Notes under the pieces: generated by a model
Databases searched by the model: none
The model's input: the letters and a program-made list of their open reading frames with translations, nothing else
Told to the model about the DNA's origin: nothing
Assembly (NCBI RefSeq): GCF_006443095.1
Contig: NZ_VFWZ01000002.1
Coordinates: 1,302,001 to 1,366,000, forward strand
Direction: 5' to 3'
Source: Aquimarina algicola
GTDB lineage: Bacteria > Bacteroidota > Bacteroidia > Flavobacteriales > Flavobacteriaceae
Length of the DNA: 64,000 nt
Translations under genes and position numbers: made by a program
Shown here: in pieces, positions 1 to 11,900 of the stretch
Layout: every line of letters starts with the position of its first letter
Numbering within the stretch: the first letter of the stretch is position 1

Positions 1-1863
1 TTTCCGGCAGGAACTGTATTTACTTTAGAATTGTCAGATGAAACGGGAACTTTTCCTACAGATAATGTTAGAGTGCTCACAGAGTTTACACTAGCTGTAG
101 AAATACCATCATCAGGTGGTCTTATAGAATTTCCTTCATTTGTTATCCCTTCAGATTTACGTAGTGATGATTTTAGAATGAGAATTAGATTTGATAGGAT
201 GGAAGGAAGTCCAAACGACAGAGGTGTTGGTCAAACTAATAATAGTGTTTCTATATTCTTTTACGACAGTACAGAACGAGTGGAGATCACAGGTCCTAAT
301 CCAAATTCTAGGATTGTAGCATTATGTGCTGGTGAAACAGCTACACTTACAGTATCTCCTACAAATCTTCCTAATTATCAGTGGTTTTTTAATGGAGCTG
401 CAATCCCGGGAGCAACCGGTACTTCTATAGAAGTTACAGAACCGGGCGATTATGAGGTAGTTGCAGAATTTGGATCATGTAATGATGAATTTAGAACAGT
501 TGCTCGTGATGATGTTGTCTTAATAAATTTTGATACTACTCCAATTGTTATAAATGGTGGGCTACGTCAAGAATTTTGTCCTAGTGATGTAAAAATACTT
601 ACTACTACAATAACCCCTATTGCAGGATCTGGAGATTTAGATTATGAATGGACTAAAGATGGTGAATTAATAGTAGGAGAAAACCGAAACCAATTAGAAT
701 TACCACAAAGTAATTTTGCAGGAATTTATGCTGTACGTGTTATAGGAACAAATACTTGTGATGCAAATACAGACCCCGTAGAAGTAATTAATTTAGGGTC
801 GAATATTCTAACACAACCCCCTCCAGAGATTGTTTTATTGCCGACGCAACCTCCTATAACCCTAGAAATAACAACTGATGCTCCACCAGGAAGTACCATA
901 GAATGGTTTAGAGATGGAGTATCTATAGAAGGAGCCCCAGTGTCAATTGCAGACCCAGGGGCATTGTCTATTGAAGTATCTACCTCAGGAGTATATCGAG
1001 CAGATGTTTTTGCAAATGATTTTTGTATGGATACTCTAAGTGCCGAAACAGTTGTTTATACTACTAACAATTACAGTATTCAAATCGGAAATGTTCTTGA
1101 TTGTGAAGAGAATACAGGTACCTTAGGTATAGAAAATATTTTTGGAGAAGTTGCCACAGTTGGGCAAATACCTCTTACAGTAGATCAATATTCATTCTTT
1201 GCTTTTGAATGGTTCAGAAATGGAACATCTACAGGAGATACAGGGACAACATTGGCTGTTACAGAAAGTGATGTTGGAGATATATATGTATTAGAAGGAA
1301 CATTAACCGGTTCAGGAATAAGTACAATTTCATCCAATGAATTAACTGTAGAGATTTTATCAGACACTGTAGAAATAGAGTCATTTCCAGAAAACCCTGC
1401 ACCGGATCAACCAGTAACCCTAAGTGTTACTGATAATGCTAGCTTTATGTACCAATGGTTTTTGAATAGTGAACCCATTGCAGATGCAACAAGTAGTTCG
1501 ATAGAAGTTACAGAAAGAGGAACATATACAGTACAAATAACACTATCAGATTGTATCATAGAGTCTGCACCTTTTAATTTTGGTGTAGGAGGAGGAGTTT
1601 CAGAATTGATTCCAAATGTGATTACTCCTGATGGTAGTTTTGGTAGAAACGATAGTTGGAAATTACCAGAATCGTTCAATAGTTCAGATGTAGAAGTTAC
1701 GATATATAATTCTAGAGGAAAGCTCGATTTTCAAAAATCAGGAGGCTATAATGGTGATTGGCCTACAGAGTCAGCATCAAATGCCAGAGAGCTTATCTAT
1801 TATTATATCATAACAAGAAATAACGAGATAGTTAGAAAAGGAACAATTACAGTATTAAGATAG
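1..1863 (+). CDS. Ig-like repeat surface adhesin with T9SS type B sorting domain (5' partial)
   Basis: The frame is open from base 1, and the first possible start (TTG at 31) lies inside continuous coding sequence, so the N-terminus with its signal peptide lies upstream of the window. The visible 620 or so residues hold about five Ig-like modules of 80-100 residues, each with a Trp strand (YQWFFNG, YEWTKDG, IEWFRDG, FEWFRNG, YQWFLNS) and a Tyr near the end. The last 90 residues look like the gliding-motility-associated (type B) C-terminal domain that directs export by the type IX secretion system. Its usual PNxFTPNGDGxND motif is degenerate here (PNVITPDGSFGRNDSW). A PorP/SprF-type gene starts 6 bases downstream, as expected for an adhesin and its secretion partner. 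The natural ligand is unknown. The family call is firm, the function only general. Confidence 0.85.
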   Translation, partial: FPAGTVFTLELSDETGTFPTDNVRVLTEFTLAVEIPSSGGLIEFPSFVIPSDLRSDDFRMRIRFDRMEGSPNDRGVGQTNNSVSIFFYDSTERVEITGPNPNSRIVALCAGETATLTVSPTNLPNYQWFFNGAAIPGATGTSIEVTEPGDYEVVAEFGSCNDEFRTVARDDVVLINFDTTPIVINGGLRQEFCPSDVKILTTTITPIAGSGDLDYEWTKDGELIVGENRNQLELPQSNFAGIYAVRVIGTNTCDANTDPVEVINLGSNILTQPPPEIVLLPTQPPITLEITTDAPPGSTIEWFRDGVSIEGAPVSIADPGALSIEVSTSGVYRADVFANDFCMDTLSAETVVYTTNNYSIQIGNVLDCEENTGTLGIENIFGEVATVGQIPLTVDQYSFFAFEWFRNGTSTGDTGTTLAVTESDVGDIYVLEGTLTGSGISTISSNELTVEILSDTVEIESFPENPAPDQPVTLSVTDNASFMYQWFLNSEPIADATSSSIEVTERGTYTVQITLSDCIIESAPFNFGVGGGVSELIPNVITPDGSFGRNDSWKLPESFNSSDVEVTIYNSRGKLDFQKSGGYNGDWPTESASNARELIYYYIITRNNEIVRKGTITVLR

Positions 1864-1869
1864 TTTTAG

Positions 1870-4800
1870 ATGGTAAGAAAAATACTTTTCATATTAATAA
1901 ACATCACATTTATATTTCAAGCGTATTGCCAAGAAAGCGTTGTCAATACAAATGGTATATTGCCCTCAGATATACCACTTCATAATTCATTAAAATATAA
2001 TAGATTTTTATTCAACCCAACTTTTTCTTTTGTAAGAGAAAAACAAAATTCTGTAAATATATACAACAGAAATCCAAGGTCAGGTTTTGATAATAATCCA
2101 CAGACTTATGTTCTTAATTATACAGGAACCCTAGACGAAAGAATGGGAATAGGTGTAGGTCTTTTTCAACAAAATGTTGGGATTTTTAGATACTTTGGTG
2201 CTACACTTAACTATGCTTACAATGTAGAGCTCAATAGAGATATGAACCTTACTTTTGGTATGAATGTTCAGTATTCTCAAAGTGGTCTAAAGAATAATCT
2301 TAATGAAGCAGATGCGGGAGACGAGGTTATTAATGATTTCCAGAATAATTCAGTGTTTTTAGTACAACCGGGTGTTAATTTCAATGTAGGTAATTTTGAT
2401 GTAGGAGTATCAGCAGGTAATCTTGTGGCATACAGTATTACATCAAGTGAATTATTTACTGATAATATGGTGCTTACAGGTCATGCTATGTATACAACCG
2501 AGTTAGATTGGAGAACAGATAACGAGATACGAGGAATGGTGTATGCCACAAAACCAGGAGAAGAAGAACTTCGATATGGTGGAAACGTGATTTTTGAATT
2601 ACCACAATACGGATGGGGTCAATTAGGGTATAATAGCTTTTTTGGAGCAGCTATCGGTATTGGCGCAAACATCACACCATTAGTATCAGTAGGATATACA
2701 GTAGAGCCAGGTATAGGAGGAGAAGCAAATGAAGCAGATTTTGGTGCCACCCACGAATTTGGATTGGCATTTAATTTTGAAAGAGATTCTAGAAGCCGAA
2801 GAAGAAGAGGCAGTAGCAGTAAAAGAAAAACAAGCTCACAAAAAGCATATGAGGCGAGAGACTCAGAAATTAGAAGACTTAAGAAAGAAATCTTAGAACA
2901 AAATAAGATTATTAGAGAATTGCAAAATCAAAGAGGTGATTCTCAAACAGAGTCTCAAAAGGCAATGAGTGAACTCGAAAGATCTATTGCAGAAGCGAAA
3001 GAAAAAGAAGCACAAGCCTTAAGAGATCTTGAGTTACAAAGGGCAGAAGAAGTAAAATTACTTAACGAACAAAGAGAAGAAGAAGAACGCCTTGCAGCAC
3101 AAAGAAATTTAGATAGAGAAGATGCCGAGAGACGAGCTGAAGAAGAACGTTTGGCGACAGCTAGAAGATTAGAAAGAGAAGAAGCAGAGCGAAAAGCAGA
3201 AGAAGAGCGTTTGGCTGCAGCAAGACAATTAGAGCAAGAAAATACATTACAAAAAACAGAAGAAGAAAGAATTGCTCAAGAAGAAGCAGCAAGAGAAGCA
3301 GAAGCAGCAAAAGAGCAAGAAGAAGAAGATCGACTTGCAGCGCAAAGAAATTTAGAAAGAGAAGAAGCAGAACAAAGAGAAGAACAAGAACGTTTGGCTG
3401 CAGCTAGAAGACTAGAAAGAGAAGAAGCGCAACAAAAAGCTGCAGAAGAACAACAAAAAACACAAGAAGTAAAAACATCTACACAAGCAGCTATTGCTGA
3501 TGGTAGTGTAGAAAGTTTAAGAAGTCAGGCAGATCTTGTGCGTTCAAGTACTTTTATTGCAGCACCAGAGCGTGAAAAGTTATTATCAGATATTAATGAC
3601 GCAATCAGCAAAAAAGAAACAGAGGAAGCGGAAGCAGCTCAGGCTGTAGAAGCAGAGCGTCAACGACAAGAAGTAGAGGCAATACGTTTAGCAGAAGAAG
3701 AACGTAAGCAACAGGAAGCAGCAGCAATTGAGGCCGCACAATTAGCAGAGCAACAACAAAAGACAGAAGAAGTAAAGACGTCTACACAAGAAGCTATTGC
3801 AAATGGTGATGTAGAGCGCTTAAGAAGTCAGGCAGACCTTGTACGTTCTAGTACTTTTATACCAGTAGAGGAGCGTGAGCGTATCTTAACAGAGATCAAC
3901 AATGCGATTAGTGAGAAAGAAGCCGAAGCAACTCAGGCTGCCGAAGTAGAGCGTCAACGACAAGAAGCTGAAGCAATACGTTTAGCAGAAGAAGAACGTA
4001 AGCAACAGGAAGCAGCAGCAATTGAAGCCGCACAATTAGCAGAGCAACAACAAAAGACAGAAGAAGTAAAGACGTCTACACAAGAGGCTATTGCAAATGG
4101 TGATGTAGAGCGCTTAAGAAGTCAGGCAGATCTTGTACGTTCTAGTACTTTTATACCAGTAGAGGAGCGTGAGCGTATCTTAACAGAGATCAACAATGCG
4201 ATTAGCGAAAAAGAAGCCGAAGCAACTCAGGCTGCCGAAGCTGAAGCAGCAAGAATTGCAGAAGAACAGCGCAAAGTAGAAGAGTTGAAATCTACAACAA
4301 GAGATATTATATCGACTGGAGATATTAATGCGTTAAGAAACCAATCGAATATTGTGAGTTCAAGTGATTATCTTCCACAAGTAGATCAGCAGAGTCTAAT
4401 TTCTGAGATCAACAATGCGATTAGTCAGAAAGAAGCCGAAGCGGCTCAGGCTGCAGAAGCAGAGCGTCAGCGTCAAGCAGCAGAAGCAGCAAGAGTTGCA
4501 GAAGAGCAACAAAAGACAGAAGAAATAAAAACGTCTACGCAAGAAGCTATTGCAAATGGTGATGTAGAAGCTTTAAGAAGACAAGCAGACCTTGTACGTT
4601 CTAGTACTTTTATACCAGTAGAGGAGCGTGAGCGTATCTTAACAGAGATCAACAATGCGATTAGTGAGAAAGAAGCCGAAGCGGCTCAGGCTGCAGAAGC
4701 AGAGCGTCAGCGTCAAGCAGCTGAAGCAGCAAGAATTGCAGAAGAACAGCGCAAAGTAGAAGAGTTGAAATCTACAACAAGAGATATTATAGCAACTGGA

Positions 4801-5874
4801 GATATTGATGCGTTAAGAAATCAATCGAATATTGTGAATTCTAGTGATTTCCTTCCGCAAGCAGATCAACAGAGTCTAATTTCTGAGATCAACAATGCAA
4901 TTAGTCAGAAAGAAGCCGAAGCAGCTCAGGCGGCAGAAGCAGCAAGATTAGCAGAAGAAGAACGCCAACGTCAGGCAGCAGAAGCTGCTTCTACAGCTAA
5001 TGAAGAAGGATTAGACGAAATCAAGAAAGAATTAGATAACAGTAGTCGAATCACAGATAAGATCGTTGCACAAAGAGATTCATTACTTACTACCAGTATG
5101 AATGTTGATAAACGAGAGTTTAGTAAACTTTTAGAATCATTGGTTAATATGAATGATGATGCAGATGCTGCCAAAAAAGAATCAGACCCAATTAGTTCAA
5201 AAAGACTTAGTGCTAAGAACAGATTTGTAAAGTTTGCTGAAACAGCAAGACCAGAAGCCCAGATCGCAACTAAGTTTATACCTGGATACCCAGAAGGATA
5301 TTACTTAATTGGTAATGTATTCAAAGGAGGTGCATACGCAGAGAAATTCTCAGGAACACTTAAAGACTTAGGTTTTGATAATTCTCAGATCATTCTGAAT
5401 CCGGAAAATCAATTCCAATATGTTGCGATAGAAAGCTATACTGATCGAGACGATGCTATAGAAAAGTATACTAGCAATGTAGATAATAAATTCTTTGGTG
5501 ATATGTGGATACTACATATTGCAAAAAGTAGAGTAGAATCTTACAAGAAACTTTTACAAGAAACACGATTAATTAAAGATACGGTTAAAGACGATACTGT
5601 ATTAACAGAAAGCCTCTCATTTATTGGAGGACATAACATAGAAAACGGATACTATTTAGTTACCAATGTATTTAAAAGAGAAAATTATTTTGAAAGAGGA
5701 ATAGCTAAATTAAAATCCCAAGGGCTAGACCCACAATATTTCAGGAACCCAAAAGACAACTATATATACGTTTATTTAAAGAAGTTTGATAACCTTGATG
5801 AAGCAAAGCAGAGTTTATTCTCTAATGTAGAAAACTCTTATAATGGTGATCTATATATTTTGAAGATTGAATAA
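1870..5874 (+). CDS. PorP/SprF-like outer-membrane protein with giant repetitive coiled coil and two SPOR-like modules
   Basis: The 1,334 residues begin with a signal peptide (hydrophobic core, then AYCQE). Residues 25-305 have the beta-rich pattern of the PorP/SprF family (LKYNRFLFNPTFSF, then repeated GVGLFQQNVG-like strands), which helps T9SS adhesins reach the surface. A basic SRSRRRRGSSSKR linker leads into about 700 residues of Glu/Ala/Arg/Gln-rich predicted coiled coil (residues 330-1040). This includes six copies of a roughly 60-residue unit with cores such as LRSQADLVRSSTF and LTEINNAIS. The C-terminus has two related SPOR-like modules starting near residues 1139 and 1259 (GYYLIGNVFK and GYYLVTNVFK). 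Ordinary SprF proteins are about 300 residues, so roughly 1,000 residues are extra. I infer a periplasmic extension that could touch peptidoglycan. It is probably co-transcribed with the upstream adhesin. Confidence 0.85.
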   Translation: MVRKILFILINITFIFQAYCQESVVNTNGILPSDIPLHNSLKYNRFLFNPTFSFVREKQNSVNIYNRNPRSGFDNNPQTYVLNYTGTLDERMGIGVGLFQQNVGIFRYFGATLNYAYNVELNRDMNLTFGMNVQYSQSGLKNNLNEADAGDEVINDFQNNSVFLVQPGVNFNVGNFDVGVSAGNLVAYSITSSELFTDNMVLTGHAMYTTELDWRTDNEIRGMVYATKPGEEELRYGGNVIFELPQYGWGQLGYNSFFGAAIGIGANITPLVSVGYTVEPGIGGEANEADFGATHEFGLAFNFERDSRSRRRRGSSSKRKTSSQKAYEARDSEIRRLKKEILEQNKIIRELQNQRGDSQTESQKAMSELERSIAEAKEKEAQALRDLELQRAEEVKLLNEQREEEERLAAQRNLDREDAERRAEEERLATARRLEREEAERKAEEERLAAARQLEQENTLQKTEEERIAQEEAAREAEAAKEQEEEDRLAAQRNLEREEAEQREEQERLAAARRLEREEAQQKAAEEQQKTQEVKTSTQAAIADGSVESLRSQADLVRSSTFIAAPEREKLLSDINDAISKKETEEAEAAQAVEAERQRQEVEAIRLAEEERKQQEAAAIEAAQLAEQQQKTEEVKTSTQEAIANGDVERLRSQADLVRSSTFIPVEERERILTEINNAISEKEAEATQAAEVERQRQEAEAIRLAEEERKQQEAAAIEAAQLAEQQQKTEEVKTSTQEAIANGDVERLRSQADLVRSSTFIPVEERERILTEINNAISEKEAEATQAAEAEAARIAEEQRKVEELKSTTRDIISTGDINALRNQSNIVSSSDYLPQVDQQSLISEINNAISQKEAEAAQAAEAERQRQAAEAARVAEEQQKTEEIKTSTQEAIANGDVEALRRQADLVRSSTFIPVEERERILTEINNAISEKEAEAAQAAEAERQRQAAEAARIAEEQRKVEELKSTTRDIIATGDIDALRNQSNIVNSSDFLPQADQQSLISEINNAISQKEAEAAQAAEAARLAEEERQRQAAEAASTANEEGLDEIKKELDNSSRITDKIVAQRDSLLTTSMNVDKREFSKLLESLVNMNDDADAAKKESDPISSKRLSAKNRFVKFAETARPEAQIATKFIPGYPEGYYLIGNVFKGGAYAEKFSGTLKDLGFDNSQIILNPENQFQYVAIESYTDRDDAIEKYTSNVDNKFFGDMWILHIAKSRVESYKKLLQETRLIKDTVKDDTVLTESLSFIGGHNIENGYYLVTNVFKRENYFERGIAKLKSQGLDPQYFRNPKDNYIYVYLKKFDNLDEAKQSLFSNVENSYNGDLYILKIE
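3655..4242 (+). repeat. Two tandem near-identical 294-bp units inside the SprF-like gene
   Basis: Bases 3655-3948 and 3949-4242 are nearly identical at the DNA level. The period is 294 bases, exactly 98 codons, so unit number can change without a frameshift. Each unit encodes a charged helix followed by one copy of the LRSQADLVRSSTF-containing repeat. Confidence 0.85.
4241..4942 (+). repeat. 480-bp-period higher-order repeat in the same coiled-coil region
   Basis: Bases 4241-4462 recur almost unchanged at 4721-4942, an offset of 480 bases or 160 codons. The intervening 4463-4720 carries another copy of the type found in the 294-bp units. The array therefore alternates two variants of the roughly 60-residue protein repeat: one with LRSQADLVRSSTF-like cores (LRRQADLVRSSTF in this stretch), the other with LRNQSNIV. 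Long in-frame identity points to recent expansion by unequal recombination. Confidence 0.8.
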
Positions 5875-5936
5875 GAGTATTGTAGTTATAAGCTTGTAAT
5901 GAAGATGACCCAAAATAACACTAAATACCCCGGCTC

Positions 5937-8900
5937 ATGAAAACCAAAATGCATATCAAAATCGCAATAATGATATTGGTAGTAATTGCCAGTAACATAA
6001 GTAGTATATCCGCTCAAATTAGAGACCCTTCCTCAGTACCTTTTCAGGTTGTTCCAGGAAGTACATTTAGGGTTCGAGGAGAACTAAAAATGATTGGTAA
6101 CGGTATTATTGGACCAACAAGAGATCGATTTGGAAACACTCTCAATGCAAATGATCCTGTATTCAGTGATGAAGAAAATGGTACAGGATATAGAGCTTAT
6201 GATTATGTAGATATCGATGGCGATCCATCAACATTTAGTTCAAGTAGTTCTTTTCTAGAGTTACCAACAGGATGTGAGCGTATTTTATATGCGGGTTTAT
6301 ATTGGTCGGCTACCTATTATGATGTAAATCAGTTAAATGGAAATCTAACACCTATTTATTCTCGCAATACACAGCCAGATCCAAGACCGGCTTTTAATAC
6401 CCTTAAGTTTAAAACACCTACTTCAGGATACATAACCATCCCTCAAAGTGATGTTCGAATTTTATATGATGGATATCCGGGATCAATAAATAATCCAAAT
6501 GGGAGTCCCCAAGATACAAGGGGTCCTGGAGCTATTAATCCTGCATGGCCAAATATAGAGAATGCCGTTGTAGATATGCCTTATCACTGTTATGCTGATG
6601 TAACGGCTCTTGTACAGGCAGAAACAAACCCAGAAGGGGATTATTTTGTGGCTGATCAAAGAGCTTCGATTGGCGATATTCACCCTAGTAATGATTTGGT
6701 TGCAGGGTGGACTCTAGTAGTTATTTATGAAGACCCATCGCTGCCTAATAAATTTATAAGTTCTAATAATGGAGTCGCTGCGATTTCTGCGTCAACAGGG
6801 GATATAGATTATACATATTCCGGATTTACCACATTACCAGCTCCACTACCGGTAAATGCAAGATTTGGTATTGGGTCATATGAAGGGGATAAAAACTTAA
6901 GGGGTGATGATTTATTGATGGAAAGACGTACTTCGGGCATCTTCGAAAGACTAACTACAACAGGTACAGTACGACCACCTTCAGACGATATTCCTAACCA
7001 AGCAAGTAACTTTTTTGATAGTTCAATCTCTGTAGATGGTAATTATGTAACAACCAAAAACCCTGGTTACTCAGATAACCAATTGGGATATGATATTGAT
7101 ATATTTGATATTCCAAATTCATCGAACAGATTTATAGGAAACAATCAAAACGCTGTTAATTTCAGATTAACCACAAGAAGTGATAAGTTTCAGGTATATG
7201 TAAACACCTTTGAAGTCGAAATTATTGAACCAGAAATGAGAGTTACCAAACGTGTGTTTGATGGTGGTGGAACAGTAGATATTACTGGGGGAGATGTTAA
7301 CCTAGGAGATAGTATATTATATAGATTGGGGATTCAGAATATTGGTAATGAAGATATTGAAAACGCAACTATACGAGATGAATTACCAATAAATGTTAAT
7401 TTTACAGGAGTTACTTTTGCTAGCCCTGGTATTACTACCAATGTCATTACAGACCCTGTAACAGGGCGACAAACTTTAGAAATTACTATAGATGATAGTG
7501 TTGTAGAAAGATTTGATCCAGAAATCAGAATTGATTTTGGAGTAGATATTATTGCTACGTGTGGAGATCTTAGAGACGCATGTTCAGAGTTTGTAGAAAA
7601 TGTTGCTGTTTCTACATATACAGGTGTTATATCTGATAGCACTGTGAGTGGAGAAGACAGTATTTTAGAAACTGATTCGTGTAGATTTGATGTTGTAGGT
7701 ACAGCTAATGCTTTGATTCGAGATGATATTTGTGAATCAGATGCAGAAAGTGCTGTATTATGTAGAGGAGAGGCCGACTTAGAAATGGGTACAGGATTTA
7801 CTTCTTATGAATGGAGAGATTCTACAGGAGCAATTGTAAGTAGAGACCGCACATTTACTGCCACTGCTGCTGGAATATATACTGTAATTGGTAGATCACC
7901 AGATTGTAGAGATTTAGAAAGAACTTTTGAAGTATTAGATGGGGCTAGTATCCCTAATCCTATTATTGCAATTGCAAATGGATTGACTTCTAATCCAAAT
8001 GCAAATGGAAACATAAGAAACTGTCCGGTAACAGGAGAAGATCTTCCTGAGATCTTTTTATGTGGGGCAAGTACGTCATTACCTTTAGATTCTGGTTTTG
8101 ATCCTGCTTCAACTACAATTATCTGGGAACGTTTAGACCCTACGGCTTGTCCTGCGGTTACTAGAAACCCAGATTGTCCTACTACAGATTCAGCTTGTGA
8201 ACCACTTTGGACAGAGGTTGGTAGAGGTGCAGGATTTATCCTAAATCCTAGCCCTGATCCTTCTGCTCCAGACCCAAATATTACAGGAGAGTATAGAATA
8301 AGAGTTGATATTACAGGAGATTGTGAAGAAATCTACCATTTCAATGTTTTTCAGAATAATGTTATTGCTACAGTTAATAAAATCAGAGATATTGTTTGTG
8401 GTACACCGGGTCGCCTACAGGTTACAGGTACAGATATTAGCACTTATGAATTTCAAGTAGAGCTTCCTGATGGAACTACATTCCCTACTGATGGAAGTTT
8501 TACTAATGCTTCTACAACTTTTGATGCACCAATTCCTGGATCTTATACCATAAATGCTAGACTTATTGGGTCACCAGCAGGAGCATGTACTTTTCCTTTA
8601 AATTCTGTAGTTGTTGATGAGTTTACTCCTACAATTACTTTGACTCCTACACAACCTGCTTGTGCAGAAGGTACTAACAGGTTTGGTAGTTTGAGAGTTG
8701 AAATAGCTGATGGTCAGCCTGATTATAGATATATTATAACAGGTCCTACAGGATTTACACCTAGAACAATTTCTGGTACTACAGATGCTACAGTAGATTT
8801 TATAGATTTAGAACCAGGAACGTATACTGTAGAAGCATTTGCAGATGATGATGATGGATCTACAAATTGTTTTCTAACTGATATGGAGACCATAAATGTA

Positions 8901-11900
8901 GGAACGCCATTAGATATTGATGTAACTCCTACAGCTACTCTACAATGTAATCCTGATTTTCAGCCAAATCCTTTACCAACAGGAACAGAAGGGCCTTTTG
9001 ATCCTGATGAATATATCGCGATAGTACAAGTATCTATTACTTCTACGCCAGCCTCAGGAAGCTATGAATTTAGTACTGATCCTACTTTTGCAACACTTAT
9101 ATCTCCTGTAGGTAGTGGAGGACCAAATATTTTTAACTTTAGATTTACAACTACAGGTAACTTTACCATATATGTAAGAGATACAGGTTCTGGTGGTTCT
9201 TGTGAAGCATCAGGAAATACAACTATCAATCCTGAAGTTAGAATAGCAGCAACTGCAACTGCGGTAGACCCTGAGTGTTCTACAGAATTAGGAAGTATAG
9301 AAGTGGATATTACTAGCGGAACAGCACCATTTACGTTTGATATTGATGGTACTGCTGCTACTCCTGCAACATCACCTACATCAGCAGACGGTTTGGGAAT
9401 ATATACTTTTGCAAATATAGATCCTACCACAACTCCGGTAGTAACAATTAGTGATAGTATTAGTTGTGATGAAGAGTTAGCACCATTAAGTTTTACAATT
9501 CCTGATGCGATTGATATAGATTTTGGAACAATAACACCATTAAGTTGTTCTGCTACTCCAACAGCATCGATAGTTATAGATGATATTACTGGTGGCTCAG
9601 GAAATTATCAATATAGCTTAGATAGTCCTACAGGACCATTTACTGATGCACCGGCTACACCTTTTACAATAACAGGTATTTCTGGAGAAGGTACACACGT
9701 GCTTTATGTAAGAAATCGATTAGCACCGACAGCTCCTCCTTCTACACCAGATTGTATGGTGAATGAGAGTTTTGATATTGCGCCACTTCTAGAAGTAGAT
9801 GATGTAACAGTTACTCCAACTAGTGTAAATTGTACAGCACAAACTACAGAAGTAACTTTATCAGCTTCACCGACGGCTACATATGAATTTAATGTACTTC
9901 CAGACCCTGCAACAGGAACCGGATCCACAGGCTTTTCAAGTACAAATACATATACTTTTGAAAATGGAGTAACATATACTGTAAGAGCTAGAAGAACTGA
10001 TAGTCAGTGTAGAGGAAGAACTACATTTACTGCTCCTAATGTTCCGGTGGCAGAAATAGTAAACCAAAGACAAACCAATCCGGTAACTTGTAATGGTGGT
10101 AATGATGGAGCATTTGAATTCTCTGTAAACAATAGCAGTACCGCTGATCCTGTAACCTCATTTGATTATGTAATTACAGGACCAGGAAGTACTAATATTA
10201 CTGGTACAGGTACTACTGCTCCGGTAGTGATAACAGGTTCTGTGACAACTCCAATTATTGCAGGAACATATACTATAGAGATTACAGATACAAGTGCAAG
10301 TCTTGGAGCAGGTTCTACAGGATGTACAGATACCGAAACGGTAGTAATTACACAACCTGATCCGATTACATTTGCTATAGATAATATTGATCAAGATTGT
10401 GCAACTAATCTTAATGAAGTAACAATAAGAGATGTCATTGGAGGTAATGGTCCCGGATATACATATCAAATATCACATCCTACTACAGGAGATTTCCCTG
10501 CTGCTCCGGTGGATATTGCTACACCAATTGGTAGCATACCAAATGTACCTGCAGGAGATCCTGTGCCTAATTATACCATTACCGTTTTTGATGTAACAGG
10601 AACATGTAGAGGTACATTACCACTTAACATTACTCCTTTAACAGCTTTTGATGCTGCTATTGCAGATACATCTGATTTCTGTTTGGATGATGGCACAGTA
10701 AGTTTTATTATAAATGTCGATGCTACCAATACAGGAGCACCGCCATATACGTATACGGTTTCTAGAGGAGGAACATTAGTCCAGACTGCAACAACGACTC
10801 CAACTTCTCCTATTACAACCAATACATTTACACAAGAGGGAGTATATGAAATCACTTTAACAGATGATGAAGGTTGCGAGGTTATATTAACAGAGACTAT
10901 TGCACCTGTATTAACCCTTAGGGCAAGACGAGTAAATGATCTTACTTGTGACCCCACATCGGGAGCTAGTAATGATGGCCGTTTTGAGCTTACTATTGCC
11001 GGAGGTACTGCAAATTATGATATTACTTTCGAAAACACAACTACTACTACAACAGGAAACGTTGCTTTAGGAATAACAAGTACTGCGACACCAATAACAT
11101 TTGATAGTCCTGATGCCGGTAACTATATTTTTACAGTAAGAGACAGAAGTGGTTCTACAGGAACTAGATGTGTGGCAACAGCTACAGGAGAACTTACGGA
11201 TAGAACAACACCTACAATTACTGCAGACAACGTAAGATTAGGTTGTGAAGGAGATTCAGGAACGGTTACGATTACCGTTACTGGTCCTGAGGCAGAATAT
11301 TTTGTTCTTTTTGATGATAATGATGCTAGTACTACCGACACCTTTGTACAAACGGTATCAAATCAAATTCAAGTACCAAATTTACCTGCAGGTACATATA
11401 ATTTTGTAGTAAGAGATAGTAGAGGATGTAGATTTCCTGAAACTGTAGAAGTTGTTTCTCCTGGTCCTATTAGAGAAATTAGAAGAGATGTAGATCCTAT
11501 TACTTGTAACGATATGTTGGTACCACCTACCCGACCTGGTAGGATAGAGATAGAAATAGGTGATAGAAACCCATCACCAATAATTCCGCCTACTTTACCA
11601 TTAGAATACACATATACACTTGTCGAAGAATCTAATATTTCGACATTACCTTTGGTACCGGCAACAACTACATCTCCAAACCCGTTTACATTTAGAACAA
11701 ATACTGTTGCTTTTGATGATTTGGATGCAGGCAGATATTATATTTTTGTTGAAGATGAAAATGGTTGTACAGAGCGTTTAGGGCCTTATGAAGTAGCATC
11801 TGATCCTAATGATCTTACGATTTTTGCAACTACTACAACTACTTGTCCTGATCTAGTTACGTTAGACGTACAAGTAGTAGGAGGAGTTGGTCCTTTCTCT

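Noticed and set aside
3446..4942. Regular repeats resembling a CRISPR or satellite array
   Set aside because: The repeats lie in one uninterrupted reading frame, have periods divisible by three, and encode a coherent helical protein repeat; there are no short identical repeats with unique spacers.
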